Positions 1 through 8,183 of a DNA stretch of 50,781 nucleotides are shown here, one piece after another. A program made the position numbers and the translations under genes. Under the pieces are notes generated by a model. It made no database searches. It was not told the DNA's origin and saw only the letters and a list, made by a program, of their open reading frames with translations. Each line of letters opens with the position of its first letter. Position 1 is the first letter of the stretch. This DNA comes from an uncultured Lachnospiraceae bacterium (GTDB lineage: Bacteria > Bacillota > Clostridia > Lachnospirales > Lachnospiraceae), in assembly GCA_900548905.1 (NCBI GenBank), contig URMK01000052.1, positions 1 to 50,781 on the forward strand, in the 5' to 3' direction.

Positions 1-84
1 AACGGGCAGGCAAAACCACTGGACGGCAGGCGCAAAGGGCCGTTACCAGCAACATGAGAAAAAATGAGGAACGGTCTGCCTGTT
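1..84. other. Possible structured element upstream of ispF
   Basis: The first ten bases (AACGGGCAGG) can pair with TCTGCCTGTT at 75-84 (two G-T pairs), and GGCCGTT near 38-44 can pair with AACGGTC near 70-76. The enclosed sequence holds two GCAAA-type motifs. I cannot assign it to a known RNA family, and the window starts here so the 5' part may be missing. There is no poly-T after it, so it is not an obvious terminator. Confidence 0.25.
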
Positions 85-100
85 ATTTGTTCCGGAAATG

Positions 101-109
101 TGGTATACT
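101..109 (+). promoter_or_regulatory. Extended -10 promoter for ispF
   Basis: TGG-TATACT at 101-109 has the TGn extension and a near-consensus -10 hexamer. No good -35 is visible 17 bases upstream, which fits an extended -10 promoter. It lies about 60 bases before the ispF start codon. Confidence 0.45.
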
Positions 110-124
110 TTCACCAGACATCGC

Positions 125-146
125 TCAGACTTGTCTGAACTGTTAC
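125..146. repeat. Interspersed palindrome, CTGAAC-GTTAC family
   Basis: TCAGAC-TT-GTCTGA followed by ACTGTTAC. The same core (CTGAACnGTTAC or its complement) recurs in intergenic DNA near 9605, 11831, 20918, 37202 and 38014 and, in looser form, at 40922. It looks like a short dispersed palindromic repeat, here in the ispF leader. Confidence 0.45.
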
Positions 147-169
147 AAAGAATGTAAGGAGAATTATAG

Positions 170-715
170 ATGAGAATAGGAATGGGATATGATGTACACC
201 GTCTGACCGAAGGAAGAAAGCTGATAATCGGCGGGGTGGACATCCCTTATGAAAAAGGGCTTCTTGGCCATTCGGATGCGGACGTACTTCTCCACGCCAT
301 AATGGACGCCCTTCTTGGCGCGGCGGCCCTTGGGGATATCGGAACGCATTTTCCGGATTCCGATCCTGCTTATAAGGGGATCAGCAGTATGGAACTTTTA
401 AAGAAGGTGGGACAGCTTCTGGAGGAGAACAGCTTCCTTATTGAAAATATCGATGCGACGATTATCGCCCAGGCCCCGAAAATGCGGCCTTTTATTGATA
501 CCATGAGAGAAAATATCGCCCGGGCTCTTCAGATCGAAGTCTCCCAGGTGAATGTCAAGGCGACTACGGAAGAAGGGCTGGGTTTTACCGGTACGGGAGA
601 AGGAATTTCATCCCAGGCGATCTGCCTTTTAAACACGCCCTATGGACTTTATTCTTCAGATATCGATGCCGGATGTGCAGGCTGCGGAGGCTGCCCGAAG
701 GCCGGAACACAGTAA
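170..715 (+). CDS. ispF: 2-C-methyl-D-erythritol 2,4-cyclodiphosphate synthase
   Basis: The enzyme cyclises CDP-ME 2-phosphate to MEcPP with loss of CMP, in the cytoplasmic non-mevalonate isoprenoid pathway. Metal ligands typical of IspF are visible: D8 and H10 in GYDVHRL and H42 in ADVLLHAI. The C-terminal core motif TTEEGLGFTGTGEGI is present. An AAGGAG ribosome site precedes the ATG. At 181 residues it is about 20 longer than the usual 157-160; the extra tail ends in a C-x2-C-x2-C cluster (GCAGCGGC) that is not part of the standard fold. It stands alone at the left edge, before an unrelated acetyltransferase. Confidence 0.95.
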   Translation: MRIGMGYDVHRLTEGRKLIIGGVDIPYEKGLLGHSDADVLLHAIMDALLGAAALGDIGTHFPDSDPAYKGISSMELLKKVGQLLEENSFLIENIDATIIAQAPKMRPFIDTMRENIARALQIEVSQVNVKATTEEGLGFTGTGEGISSQAICLLNTPYGLYSSDIDAGCAGCGGCPKAGTQ

Positions 716-729
716 AGGCTGGATGAAAA

Positions 730-1944
730 ATGGATGTGCATATGCAACAGATAAAAAAAATAGAAGGCGGCGCCTGCTGCAGCCTGCGTCCTCTGTGGGA
801 AGAAGTTTTCTTTGAGGACACCAGGCTTTTTAATGATTACTATTTTGAGAACAAAGCGGAAAAAAACACAGCACTGGTTTTGGAGGAGGACGGACAGGAT
901 CTGGCGATGCTGTTTCTGACTCCCTACAGGTTGTGCATGAAAACCGGAGGTTCCTGCCGGTTGGTGGAATCCGATTATGTGGTGGGAGTGGCTACAAGGG
1001 AGAAGTGGCGGCACAGAGGTTATATGGGCAGGCTTTTGAAGGAAGCCTGTCTGGAACGGTATGGGAGGGAACGTCCGTTTCTGTATCTGATGCCGGCTTC
1101 CCCGGCGATTTATGAGCCGTTTCAGTTTTCCTATATTTACGACAAGCCGCGGTGGAGGCTGCAGACGGATCTGGTGCTGAAGGCTTACTCTCTTGTGGAG
1201 GGAGAGACCAGAGAGGCGGCAGCCGTCCGTTATGAACGCAAAATCCTGCAGGCGGCAGAGGATGTACGGGAGGAAAAACTGCAGGGCGGCTCCGGGGCGC
1301 TGGAAATACGCCCTCTGGAAGAAGAGGATATACCCGGCCTGGCAGATTTTGCCTCCGCCCAGCTCGAACGCAGGTACCAGCTGTACACGCAGCGTTCGGA
1401 GGACTATTTCCGGCTGGCGCTGAAGGAAATGTATGCCCAGCAGGGGGATATCTTCCTCTTACTGGATGAAGGGACGATTGTGGGTTATTTTTTCTATGGA
1501 CGAGAAAAAGAGGCGGAAATCCAGGAGGCCATGGTTCTTCCCGAATACGAAGAGCTTCTTATGGAACAGGCCCCGGAATGCAGGCCCGCCATTATGGGCA
1601 GGATAGTTCATCTTCCCGCAATGCTTTCCCTAATCCGATCCAGGCAGGGAATGGAAATCCTTCTGCAATACACGGATCCCCTGATAGAAATGAACAACGG
1701 CTTCTATTGCTGGAAAACGGGTCCGGAGAAAAGCACGGTACAGAAGCTGCCGGAGGCGGACGTTTGCGGAAAGCTGTATGCAGAAACTTCCCCGGAACGG
1801 TTATGCGCATTTCTGTTCGGAAGAGCGCCTGCGGACAAATGCTTCACTTTTAAAGGAAGCTATCTCTGGGAAAAGATGGGGCTGCTGCGCAGCCTGGAGC
1901 AGGTTAAGACGCTCCGGGATATATGCATCAATGAAATCGTGTAG
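730..1944 (+). CDS. GNAT acetyltransferase, Eis-like with C-terminal SCP2-type domain
   Basis: A 404-residue protein with the layout of Eis-like multidomain acetyltransferases: an N-terminal GNAT domain (about residues 1-150) with an acetyl-CoA loop in the segment KWRHRGYMGRLLKEA, a second GNAT-like part (about 195-290) and a C-terminal sterol-carrier-like domain ending with the free carboxylate expected of Eis enzymes. Family members acetylate amines; the substrate here is not predictable. It starts 15 bases after ispF without a strong ribosome site; ATG at 742 is an alternative start. It could be co-transcribed with ispF but has no evident link to isoprenoid synthesis. Confidence 0.8.
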   Translation: MDVHMQQIKKIEGGACCSLRPLWEEVFFEDTRLFNDYYFENKAEKNTALVLEEDGQDLAMLFLTPYRLCMKTGGSCRLVESDYVVGVATREKWRHRGYMGRLLKEACLERYGRERPFLYLMPASPAIYEPFQFSYIYDKPRWRLQTDLVLKAYSLVEGETREAAAVRYERKILQAAEDVREEKLQGGSGALEIRPLEEEDIPGLADFASAQLERRYQLYTQRSEDYFRLALKEMYAQQGDIFLLLDEGTIVGYFFYGREKEAEIQEAMVLPEYEELLMEQAPECRPAIMGRIVHLPAMLSLIRSRQGMEILLQYTDPLIEMNNGFYCWKTGPEKSTVQKLPEADVCGKLYAETSPERLCAFLFGRAPADKCFTFKGSYLWEKMGLLRSLEQVKTLRDICINEIV

Positions 1945-1964
1945 CCGGAAAACGAACAAAAAAG

Positions 1965-1993
1965 TTGACAAAAAATGTAATTTTGCATATCCT
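1965..1993 (+). promoter_or_regulatory. SigA-type promoter of the cysE T-box transcript
   Basis: TTGACA at 1965-1970, a 17-base spacer and TATCCT at 1988-1993. It lies just after the preceding gene and just before the T-box leader, and is the best vegetative promoter in this part of the window. Confidence 0.65.
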
Positions 1994-2009
1994 GTATATA
2001 CAGACATCG

Positions 2010-2273
2010 ATCCAACGATAGGAAAAAGGCGATGAACGGAAAGAGTAGGTATGTATTCTGCCGCAGAGAGGGAATGTCACCGGCTGCAAGCATTCCCGGC
2101 AAGGACAGCTGAAAGTGCCTCCGGGAGCTGATCCGGTGAAAGGAAGGGATTCCCTTTAACCGGATACGTTAACGCACGTTACGCGATATAAGTGCAGGCT
2201 ATTGCCTGAAGCAGAGTGGAACCGCGGCTTCAACCGTCTCTTAGCAGAGTATGGAAGAAGGCGCGTTTTTTTG
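2010..2273 (+). promoter_or_regulatory. Cysteine T-box leader for cysE-cysS
   Basis: The T-box core AGAGTGGAACCGCGG sits at 2213-2227 and stem I features (GATGAACGGAAAGAGTAG) at about 2032-2049. The likely specifier triplet is TGC at 2085-2087 followed by a purine, reading a Cys codon, which fits the downstream genes. The terminator half is visible as CGCGGCTTC near 2223-2231 facing GAAG...GCGCG near 2253-2265, followed by seven T at 2266-2272. Uncharged tRNA-Cys should stabilise the antiterminator and let transcription into cysE. The specifier assignment comes from inspection, not from a folded model. Confidence 0.85.
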
Positions 2274-2382
2274 TTGCTGTTCAAAACGTACCGTTCACAT
2301 GTTTCACGGTATCGGAACCGTAAAAGCGGTGCTCAGCCAGATTGGTGTCATCTGTCAATCCCATAGGAAAGAAGGAAGAACA

Positions 2383-3144
2383 ATGGGCATAATCGGAAAA
2401 TGCAAAGAAGAAATACAGATAATACGGGAGAGAGATCCTGCCATCCACTCCTCCATGGAGGTATTTCTTTATCCCAGCTTCAAGGCTATGCTCCATTACC
2501 GGCTGGCCCACAGGCTGTACCGGTCAGGCCACTTTTTTCTGGCGAGATGGATTTCCCAGAGAGGCGTGCGTAAAACCGGGATAGAAATCCATCCCGGCGC
2601 GCAAATCGGAAAAGGGTTTTTTATCGACCACGGAAATGGAGTTATTATCGGAGAAACAGCCATAATAGGGGATAACGTGACTCTCTATCAGGGCGTGACA
2701 CTGGGAGGTACGGGCAAGGAGCACGGCAAGCGCCACCCAACTGTCGGGGATAACGTAATGATAAGCGCGGGAGCCAAGGTCCTGGGTTCCTTTACCATCG
2801 GCGAGAATTCCAAAATCGGGGCAGGAAGCGTGGTACTTGACGAGGTGCCGCCCAACTCCACCGTGGTGGGTGTTCCCGGACGGGTAGTAAAGCGGGGGAA
2901 CCAGCCCATACCCCGGGATACCATGGATCAGGTGAACCTGCCGGACCCCGTAAAAGAGGATATTTCCAATTTACAGCATGCAAACAGCGAATTAATCAAC
3001 AGACTGCTTGACCTGGAAGCCCAAGTGCGTTACCTTAAAAGGACAGAAGAAAAAAAGTGTGAAGAAGGCGAATGCGGCTTCCGCCGGGAATGCTGTCAGA
3101 AGGAGCGGTGCCATGAAACCGAAAAATGCTGTCAGAAGCGGTAA
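2383..3144 (+). CDS. cysE: Serine O-acetyltransferase
   Basis: Transfers acetyl from acetyl-CoA to L-serine, giving O-acetylserine for cysteine synthesis. The left-handed beta-helix hexapeptide repeats run from about residue 65 to 165 (IEIHPGAQIGKGFFIDHGNGVVIG-like series, with catalytic D and H in FIDHG) and the GGTGKEHGKRHP loop is typical. I chose ATG 2383 because AGGAAG precedes it; the longer reading from 2251 would run through the T-box terminator. The last 28 residues are unusual: seven cysteines and one histidine in a Lys/Glu-rich tail, after a short coiled segment. Being both Cys-rich and under a Cys T-box, its completion could be sensitive to Cys supply (inference). Confidence 0.93.
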   Translation: MGIIGKCKEEIQIIRERDPAIHSSMEVFLYPSFKAMLHYRLAHRLYRSGHFFLARWISQRGVRKTGIEIHPGAQIGKGFFIDHGNGVIIGETAIIGDNVTLYQGVTLGGTGKEHGKRHPTVGDNVMISAGAKVLGSFTIGENSKIGAGSVVLDEVPPNSTVVGVPGRVVKRGNQPIPRDTMDQVNLPDPVKEDISNLQHANSELINRLLDLEAQVRYLKRTEEKKCEEGECGFRRECCQKERCHETEKCCQKR

Positions 3145-3183
3145 GTCTTCACGAATATAGAGAAAAAGGAGAACCTTAAGAAG

Positions 3184-4593
3184 ATGAAAATCTATAATAC
3201 CCTCACAAAGAGAAAAGAAGAATTTGTGCCCCTTACGCCCGGCGAGGTTAAGATGTATGTCTGCGGCCCCACCGTGTATAATCTGATCCATATAGGCAAT
3301 GCCCGCCCGATGATAGTATTCGATACGGTGCGCCGCTATTTTGAATACAAGGGCGTAAAAGTAAATTATGTAAGTAACTTTACCGATGTGGATGACAAAA
3401 TTATTAAGAAGGCTATCGAGGAGGGCGTGGATTCCTCCGTTATTTCCGAACGCTATATAGCGGAATGCAAAAAGGATATGGAGGCACTTCATGTGAAGCC
3501 TGCAACCACCCATCCCCAGGCAACACAGGAAATCTGCGGTATGCTGGAAATGATAGGGAAGCTGATCGAGGACGGCCATGCCTATGCGGCGGCGGACGGG
3601 ACCGTATATTTCCGCGTGAGGAGTTTTAAGGAATACGGAAAGCTTTCCCATAAAAACCTGGATGATCTGGAAGGCGGCAAGCGTTCCCTTCTGGTATCCG
3701 GAGAGGATCAGAAGGAAGACCCGTTGGATTTCGTCCTCTGGAAGCCTAAAAAAGACGGCGAACCCTATTGGGAATCTCCCTGGTGCAACGGACGTCCCGG
3801 CTGGCATATTGAATGCTCCGTTATGAGCAGGAAATATCTGGGGGAAGAAATCGATATCCATGCGGGCGGGGAGGATCTGGTATTCCCCCATCATGAAAAC
3901 GAAATCGCCCAGTCGGAAGCAGCTAACGGCAAACCCTTCGCCAGATACTGGATGCATAATGCCTTCCTGAACATTGATAATAAGAAAATGAGCAAGTCGG
4001 CCGGAAACTTTTTTACCGTGCGCGACATTGTGGCGAAATACGATCCCCAGGTAGTCCGTTTCTTCATGCTTTCCGCCCATTACAGAAGCCCCCTGAACTT
4101 CAGCGACGAGCTGATGGAAGCGGCAAAGAACGGCCTGGACAGGATCTGCACCGCCGCAGACAACCTGAATTTCCTTCTGGAAAAAGCGCAGGCCGGTCAG
4201 ATGACTTTGGAAGAGAAGACGCTTCTGGAGGAAGCGGCAGGTTTTGCCGCCAAGTTTGATGAAGCGATGGAGGATGATTTTAACACTGCCGATGCCATTG
4301 CCGCTATTTTTGAACTGGTCAAATTCGCCAATACCAATAGCGGTGCGGAGAATACGGCAGCCTATCTCAAGGCGCTTCTGGATGAAATCAAGGAACTTTC
4401 CGATGTATGCGGGCTGATCGTGGAGAAAAAAGAAGAAATGCTGGATGAGGCCATAGAAGCCTTAATCGCCGAACGGCAGGCCGCCAGAAAAGAAAAGAAC
4501 TTTGCCAGGGCGGATGAAATCAGGGATGAGCTGCTGGCAAAGGGCATTATCCTGGAGGACACCCGCGAAGGAGTGAAATGGAAGAGAGCATAA
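3184..4593 (+). CDS. cysS: Cysteinyl-tRNA synthetase
   Basis: Charges tRNA-Cys with cysteine. Class I motifs are clear: C27 zinc ligand in YVCGPTVY, HIGN at residues 36-39, HHENEIAQ near 236 and KMSKS near 267, with the DALR-type helical anticodon region at the C-terminus. Length 469 is standard. It lies 39 bases after cysE under the same Cys T-box, so synthesis of cysteine and its charging are induced together when tRNA-Cys is uncharged. Its last bases overlap the start of mrnC. Confidence 0.97.
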   Translation: MKIYNTLTKRKEEFVPLTPGEVKMYVCGPTVYNLIHIGNARPMIVFDTVRRYFEYKGVKVNYVSNFTDVDDKIIKKAIEEGVDSSVISERYIAECKKDMEALHVKPATTHPQATQEICGMLEMIGKLIEDGHAYAAADGTVYFRVRSFKEYGKLSHKNLDDLEGGKRSLLVSGEDQKEDPLDFVLWKPKKDGEPYWESPWCNGRPGWHIECSVMSRKYLGEEIDIHAGGEDLVFPHHENEIAQSEAANGKPFARYWMHNAFLNIDNKKMSKSAGNFFTVRDIVAKYDPQVVRFFMLSAHYRSPLNFSDELMEAAKNGLDRICTAADNLNFLLEKAQAGQMTLEEKTLLEEAAGFAAKFDEAMEDDFNTADAIAAIFELVKFANTNSGAENTAAYLKALLDEIKELSDVCGLIVEKKEEMLDEAIEALIAERQAARKEKNFARADEIRDELLAKGIILEDTREGVKWKRA

Positions 4594-5018
4594 ACCTGCT
4601 GGCGCAGATAAAAAGAGAATTCGGGTTGGGGGAAGTAGATCTGAGGACCTACTCCCCCTTGACTCTTGCCTTTGTGGGAGACTGCATTTATGATCTGATC
4701 ATACGGACAGTGGTGGTGGAACGCCACAATGCCTCTCCCAACCGGCTTCATAAGGAAAAAAGCCGTCTGGCCAAAGCCCAGACCCAGGCCCTGATGGGAG
4801 AAGCGATCCAGGATTTTCTCACTCCCCAGGAGCAGGCCGTATACCGGAGAGGCAGGAATGCCAAATCCTATACCACGGCCAAGAACGCCACTGTGGGAGA
4901 TTACAGGAAGGCCACCGGTCTGGAAGCCCTGTACGGTTATCTTTATCTGGACGGCCGCATGGACAGGCTTATGGAGCTGCTGAAGCTGTCCCTGCGGGAA
5001 CTGGATATCCACCTATAA
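4578..5018 (+). CDS. mrnC: Mini-ribonuclease III
   Basis: A dimeric RNase III catalytic domain without a dsRNA-binding domain; in Firmicutes it matures 23S rRNA ends. The 146-residue length and the motif LAFVGDCIYDL with its acidic residues, plus the Lys/Arg-rich central helix, match the family. It overlaps cysS by 16 bases (ATG inside the cysS 3' end), so it is translationally coupled; the cysS-mrnC-rlmB order is conserved in Firmicutes. Confidence 0.93.
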   Translation: MEESINLLAQIKREFGLGEVDLRTYSPLTLAFVGDCIYDLIIRTVVVERHNASPNRLHKEKSRLAKAQTQALMGEAIQDFLTPQEQAVYRRGRNAKSYTTAKNATVGDYRKATGLEALYGYLYLDGRMDRLMELLKLSLRELDIHL

Positions 5019-5031
5019 AAAAGGAGCTGCT

Positions 5032-5772
5032 ATGAGATACGAAGAATTGACATTAGAAGGACGCAATGCGGTGATCGAGGCATTCCGTTCCGGAAAAACC
5101 ATCGACAGGGTATTTATCCTGGACAACTGCCAGGACGGTCCCATCATGACCATTAAGAGGGAAGCCAAAAAGACGGACTGCCTCATCAAATTTGTGTCCA
5201 GGGAACGGCTGGATCAGATGTCCGAAACCGGAAAGCACCAGGGGGTTATTGCCTATGCGGCAGCTTATGAGTATGCGCAGGTGGAGGATATCCTGAAGCT
5301 GGCGGAGGAAAAGCAGGAACCTCCGTTTCTGATACTGCTGGATAACATGGAAGACCCGCACAATCTGGGTGCCATTATCCGTACTGCCAATCTGGCGGGG
5401 GCCCACGGTGTGATTATTCCTAAAAACCGGGCGGCAGGCCTTACGGCCACCGTGGCCCGTACCTCCGCAGGCGCATTGAATTATACACCCGTCGCCAAAG
5501 TTACCAATCTGGTTAAGACTATGGAGGAACTGAAAAAGAAAGGGATGTGGTTTGTCTGTGCGGACATGGACGGAACCAGAATGTATGATCTGAATCTTAC
5601 AGGATCCATAGGCCTGGTTATCGGAAATGAAGGAGAGGGCGTAGGACGCCTGGTAAAAGAAAACTGTGACTTTATCGCAGCTATTCCCATGAAAGGAAAT
5701 ATCGATTCCCTGAACGCTTCTGTGGCAGCAGGAGTATTGGCATATGAAATCGTAAGACAGCGTCAATTATAA
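5032..5772 (+). CDS. rlmB: 23S rRNA (guanosine-2'-O-)-methyltransferase, TrmH/SpoU family
   Basis: SAM-dependent ribose methylation of 23S rRNA. The N-terminal substrate-binding domain (about 1-75, EGRNAVIEAF...) and the trefoil-knot SPOUT domain follow. The three SpoU motifs are seen: NLGAIIRTANLAGAHGVI (about 110-127), IGNEGEGV (about 198-205) and SLNASVAAGVLAYE near the C-terminus. AAAAAGGAG precedes the ATG 13 bases after mrnC. The stop overlaps the next ATG by one base. Confidence 0.93.
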   Translation: MRYEELTLEGRNAVIEAFRSGKTIDRVFILDNCQDGPIMTIKREAKKTDCLIKFVSRERLDQMSETGKHQGVIAYAAAYEYAQVEDILKLAEEKQEPPFLILLDNMEDPHNLGAIIRTANLAGAHGVIIPKNRAAGLTATVARTSAGALNYTPVAKVTNLVKTMEELKKKGMWFVCADMDGTRMYDLNLTGSIGLVIGNEGEGVGRLVKENCDFIAAIPMKGNIDSLNASVAAGVLAYEIVRQRQL

Positions 5773-7469
5773 TGAAAAAATACAACTTTCTAAAAATAAC
5801 AGGATGCGGTCTGCTGGCTGTATTCCTGTTATCGCTGGCGGCAGCCTGTTCACCAAGGGAAGAACAAAACCCTTCCGACGTACCCGCCGTCCGGGCGGAC
5901 AGCGATCTGGTGCGGAATGTCGGATCCGTGGAGCCGACCGGCCCAGCGGAATCCGGCTCTTTTGCAGCGGAAACAGAAGAAGAGAACTCCGCCTATACCG
6001 GAGAAAAAGGTTCGGATGAGGAGTCCGGCGTATCCCAAAACACGGCAGATGAGCAGGGGGATGACGGCCGGGTATCCGGTAATCAGCTTTCGGAGAGTCA
6101 GGTGAACGACAGCCAGATATCCGGAAATGGGGTGTCACAAGACGGGATTCCCGGTGAAGAACAGGACAGACCGGCAGTATCCGGCAATAAAATATCCGCA
6201 AGGCAGCTGCTTCGGCCCTGCGGCGGTGTTTCGGGCAATACCCTGTCGGGCAATTCGGTTTCCGGTAACGCGGTTTCGGGCAATACCGTATCCGGCAGCA
6301 GTATTTCCGGCAATGATGCGTCTGCCGGGGAAGAAACTAACGGGGAAGACCGAAACGATGAACCCGGCGGCGGAAAGTCTGACCGTGACGGATCGGATAA
6401 AGAGCCATCCGGCAGCGGAAAGTCTGACCAGGAGGAACCGGATAAAGAGTCATCCGGCAGCCGCGGAGCCGAGCGCGACGTATCCGGGAATGAGGCGGGC
6501 CATGACATATCCGCCAACGATGAATCCGGTAACGGCCTTTCCGGTGACGGCATATCCGGCAATGATATTTCCGGTAACACCACATCCGGTAACACTACTT
6601 CCGGCAATACCGTATCCGGCAGTGATATCGTGCTCCGGAAAGGGAAAAACGAGTCCAGGCTGCCGGATCCCTTCGGAAAGAAGCAGTATACCCTGGAGCA
6701 GCGCCAGGAGGTGCGCAGTTCCCATACGGAAACGCTTCTGGTGAGCGAACAGGATAAAAGAACTATATCTGAAAATAACATTGATTTCTCCGATATCAAA
6801 ATCACTTGTCTGGGGGACAGCATTACCCAGGCGGTAAATCTGGACAGTATAGAGAATTATCAGGAACTGGCATATCCCCATGTACTTCAGGAAGCCCTGG
6901 ATGCCGGTCAGGTATATAATCTGGGAATCGGCGGATCCTCTATAGGCAGGTATTGGGCCGATGCTTTTGTGGACCGATATCAGGATATCCCTGAGGACAG
7001 TGATATCATCCTTGTGATGGGAGGAACCAATGACGGCTTTTGTGCCAGCCTTGTGGAGTTCGGGAACTCTGCGGAGCGGAAAAAACGTACCTTCTGGGGG
7101 GATTTGGACGAACTCATGGATGGCCTTATAGAAGATTATCCGCATGCCGAGGTAATTTTTATGACACCATTGCCCAACAGTCTCCAGGATTATCTGAAAA
7201 CCCAGCATCCGTATTTGATTTCCCAGGATAAATTTGCGGAGGTTACCAGAGAGCTTGCCGCGGAGCATGGAATGGAAGTGATTGATTTGTATAATTCCAA
7301 TATTCTGGACGGCCATGACAAAGATAACGTGCTGCATTTTATGCCGGACGGCGTCCACCCCAATGCGGATGGCTATGAGATTCTGGGTGAGCATGTGGCG
7401 GCGGATTTAATCCGTATCCTGCAGGCAAGAGAGCAGGACAGGCAGCAGAAAGGAATGGATTCCCAATGA
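5772..7469 (+). CDS. Lipoprotein SGNH/GDSL hydrolase with SGN-repeat stalk
   Basis: A 565-residue exported protein. A lipoprotein signal is present (hydrophobic stretch 9-25 then LAAAC lipobox, Cys26). Residues about 27-290 are low-complexity and acidic, with tandem five-residue units of the type V/L/I-S-G-N-x in three clusters (near 155-180, 237-250 and 258-290) separated by Asp/Glu/Ser-rich segments. The C-terminal domain (about 345-555) is an SGNH hydrolase: GDSITQ block I, GGTND block III and DGVHPN block V with the Asp-His pair. Members deacylate sugars or lipids; the substrate is unknown. It is translationally coupled between rlmB and sigH (TAATG and ATGA overlaps), where many Firmicutes have yacP/rae1. 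Confidence 0.85.
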   Translation: MKKYNFLKITGCGLLAVFLLSLAAACSPREEQNPSDVPAVRADSDLVRNVGSVEPTGPAESGSFAAETEEENSAYTGEKGSDEESGVSQNTADEQGDDGRVSGNQLSESQVNDSQISGNGVSQDGIPGEEQDRPAVSGNKISARQLLRPCGGVSGNTLSGNSVSGNAVSGNTVSGSSISGNDASAGEETNGEDRNDEPGGGKSDRDGSDKEPSGSGKSDQEEPDKESSGSRGAERDVSGNEAGHDISANDESGNGLSGDGISGNDISGNTTSGNTTSGNTVSGSDIVLRKGKNESRLPDPFGKKQYTLEQRQEVRSSHTETLLVSEQDKRTISENNIDFSDIKITCLGDSITQAVNLDSIENYQELAYPHVLQEALDAGQVYNLGIGGSSIGRYWADAFVDRYQDIPEDSDIILVMGGTNDGFCASLVEFGNSAERKKRTFWGDLDELMDGLIEDYPHAEVIFMTPLPNSLQDYLKTQHPYLISQDKFAEVTRELAAEHGMEVIDLYNSNILDGHDKDNVLHFMPDGVHPNADGYEILGEHVAADLIRILQAREQDRQQKGMDSQ

Positions 7470-8092
7470 AAGATTCTTATGGGGAATACAGCGATGAGGA
7501 GCTGATCGTACTTCTCAGGGACGGAGAAAACGATATTACCGATTATATCATGGAAAAATATAAAGGAATGGTAAAGACAAAAGCCAAATCCATGTACCTT
7601 CTCGGCGGAGACAGCAATGATCTGATTCAGGAAGGTATGATAGGTCTGTTCAAGGCCATCCGGGATTATGACAGCGGCAGGGATGCCAGCTTCAGCACCT
7701 TTGCGGATCTGTGCGTCTCCCGGCAGATGTATACGGCCGTGCAGGCATCCTCCCGGAAAAAGCACATGCCCCTGAACACCTATATTTCCCTGTATGGAGG
7801 AAACGGCGGCCAGGATGGTGACGGAAATGAAGAAACCAGCCTGATGAATGCCATACCCGCAGCCCTGGAGATGAGCCCCGAGGAGCTGTTTATCGACCGG
7901 GAAAATGTGGAGGTGCTGGAACAGGCCATTGAAAAGGAATTAAGTAGTTTTGAAAAACAGGTCCTGGATCTTTATATCACCGGTATGAGCTATAACCAGA
8001 TCGCCAGAGTCCTGGGAAAGGACGGCAAAAGTACGGATAATGCCCTTCAGAGAATAAAGAGCAAACTCCGTAAAGCGATTGCAGGAGATTAG
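7466..8092 (+). CDS. sigH: RNA polymerase sigma-H factor (Spo0H-like)
   Basis: A 208-residue sigma-70 protein closely resembling Bacillus SigH: region 2 with DLIQEGMIGLFKAIRDYD and the conserved region CVSRQMYTAVQASSRKKHMPLN, and region 4 with SYNQIARVLGKDGKSTDNALQRIKSKL (quoted as recognised motif blocks). Length and the position after rlmB agree with the Firmicute sigH locus. It directs transition-phase and early sporulation genes. It overlaps the lipoprotein gene by four bases (ATGA), so the two are made together. Confidence 0.9.
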   Translation: MKDSYGEYSDEELIVLLRDGENDITDYIMEKYKGMVKTKAKSMYLLGGDSNDLIQEGMIGLFKAIRDYDSGRDASFSTFADLCVSRQMYTAVQASSRKKHMPLNTYISLYGGNGGQDGDGNEETSLMNAIPAALEMSPEELFIDRENVEVLEQAIEKELSSFEKQVLDLYITGMSYNQIARVLGKDGKSTDNALQRIKSKLRKAIAGD

Positions 8093-8183
8093 AGAGTGTC
8101 TGTACAGACGCGTTCTTACGCGGGAAACGTGCGGAAGGAAGGTACAAAGGATGAAGGAAAATGAGAGGGAAAAGGAGAAAGGT

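Noticed and set aside
1..84. c-di-GMP-I riboswitch upstream of ispF
   Set aside because: GGCAAAACC and CGCAAAG recall the family, but the P1b hairpin does not pair well and the second half (GG...CCGGGTTACC-like) is missing.
2251..2382. N-terminal extension of cysE
   Set aside because: It reads through the T-box terminator and has no ribosome site; ATG 2383 has one.
2992..4080. Antisense ORF over cysS
   Set aside because: A shadow of a strongly conserved gene; the product has no recognisable domain.
6098..6823. Antisense ORF over the SGN repeats
   Set aside because: Long only because the periodic repeat lacks stops in other frames; low-complexity product.
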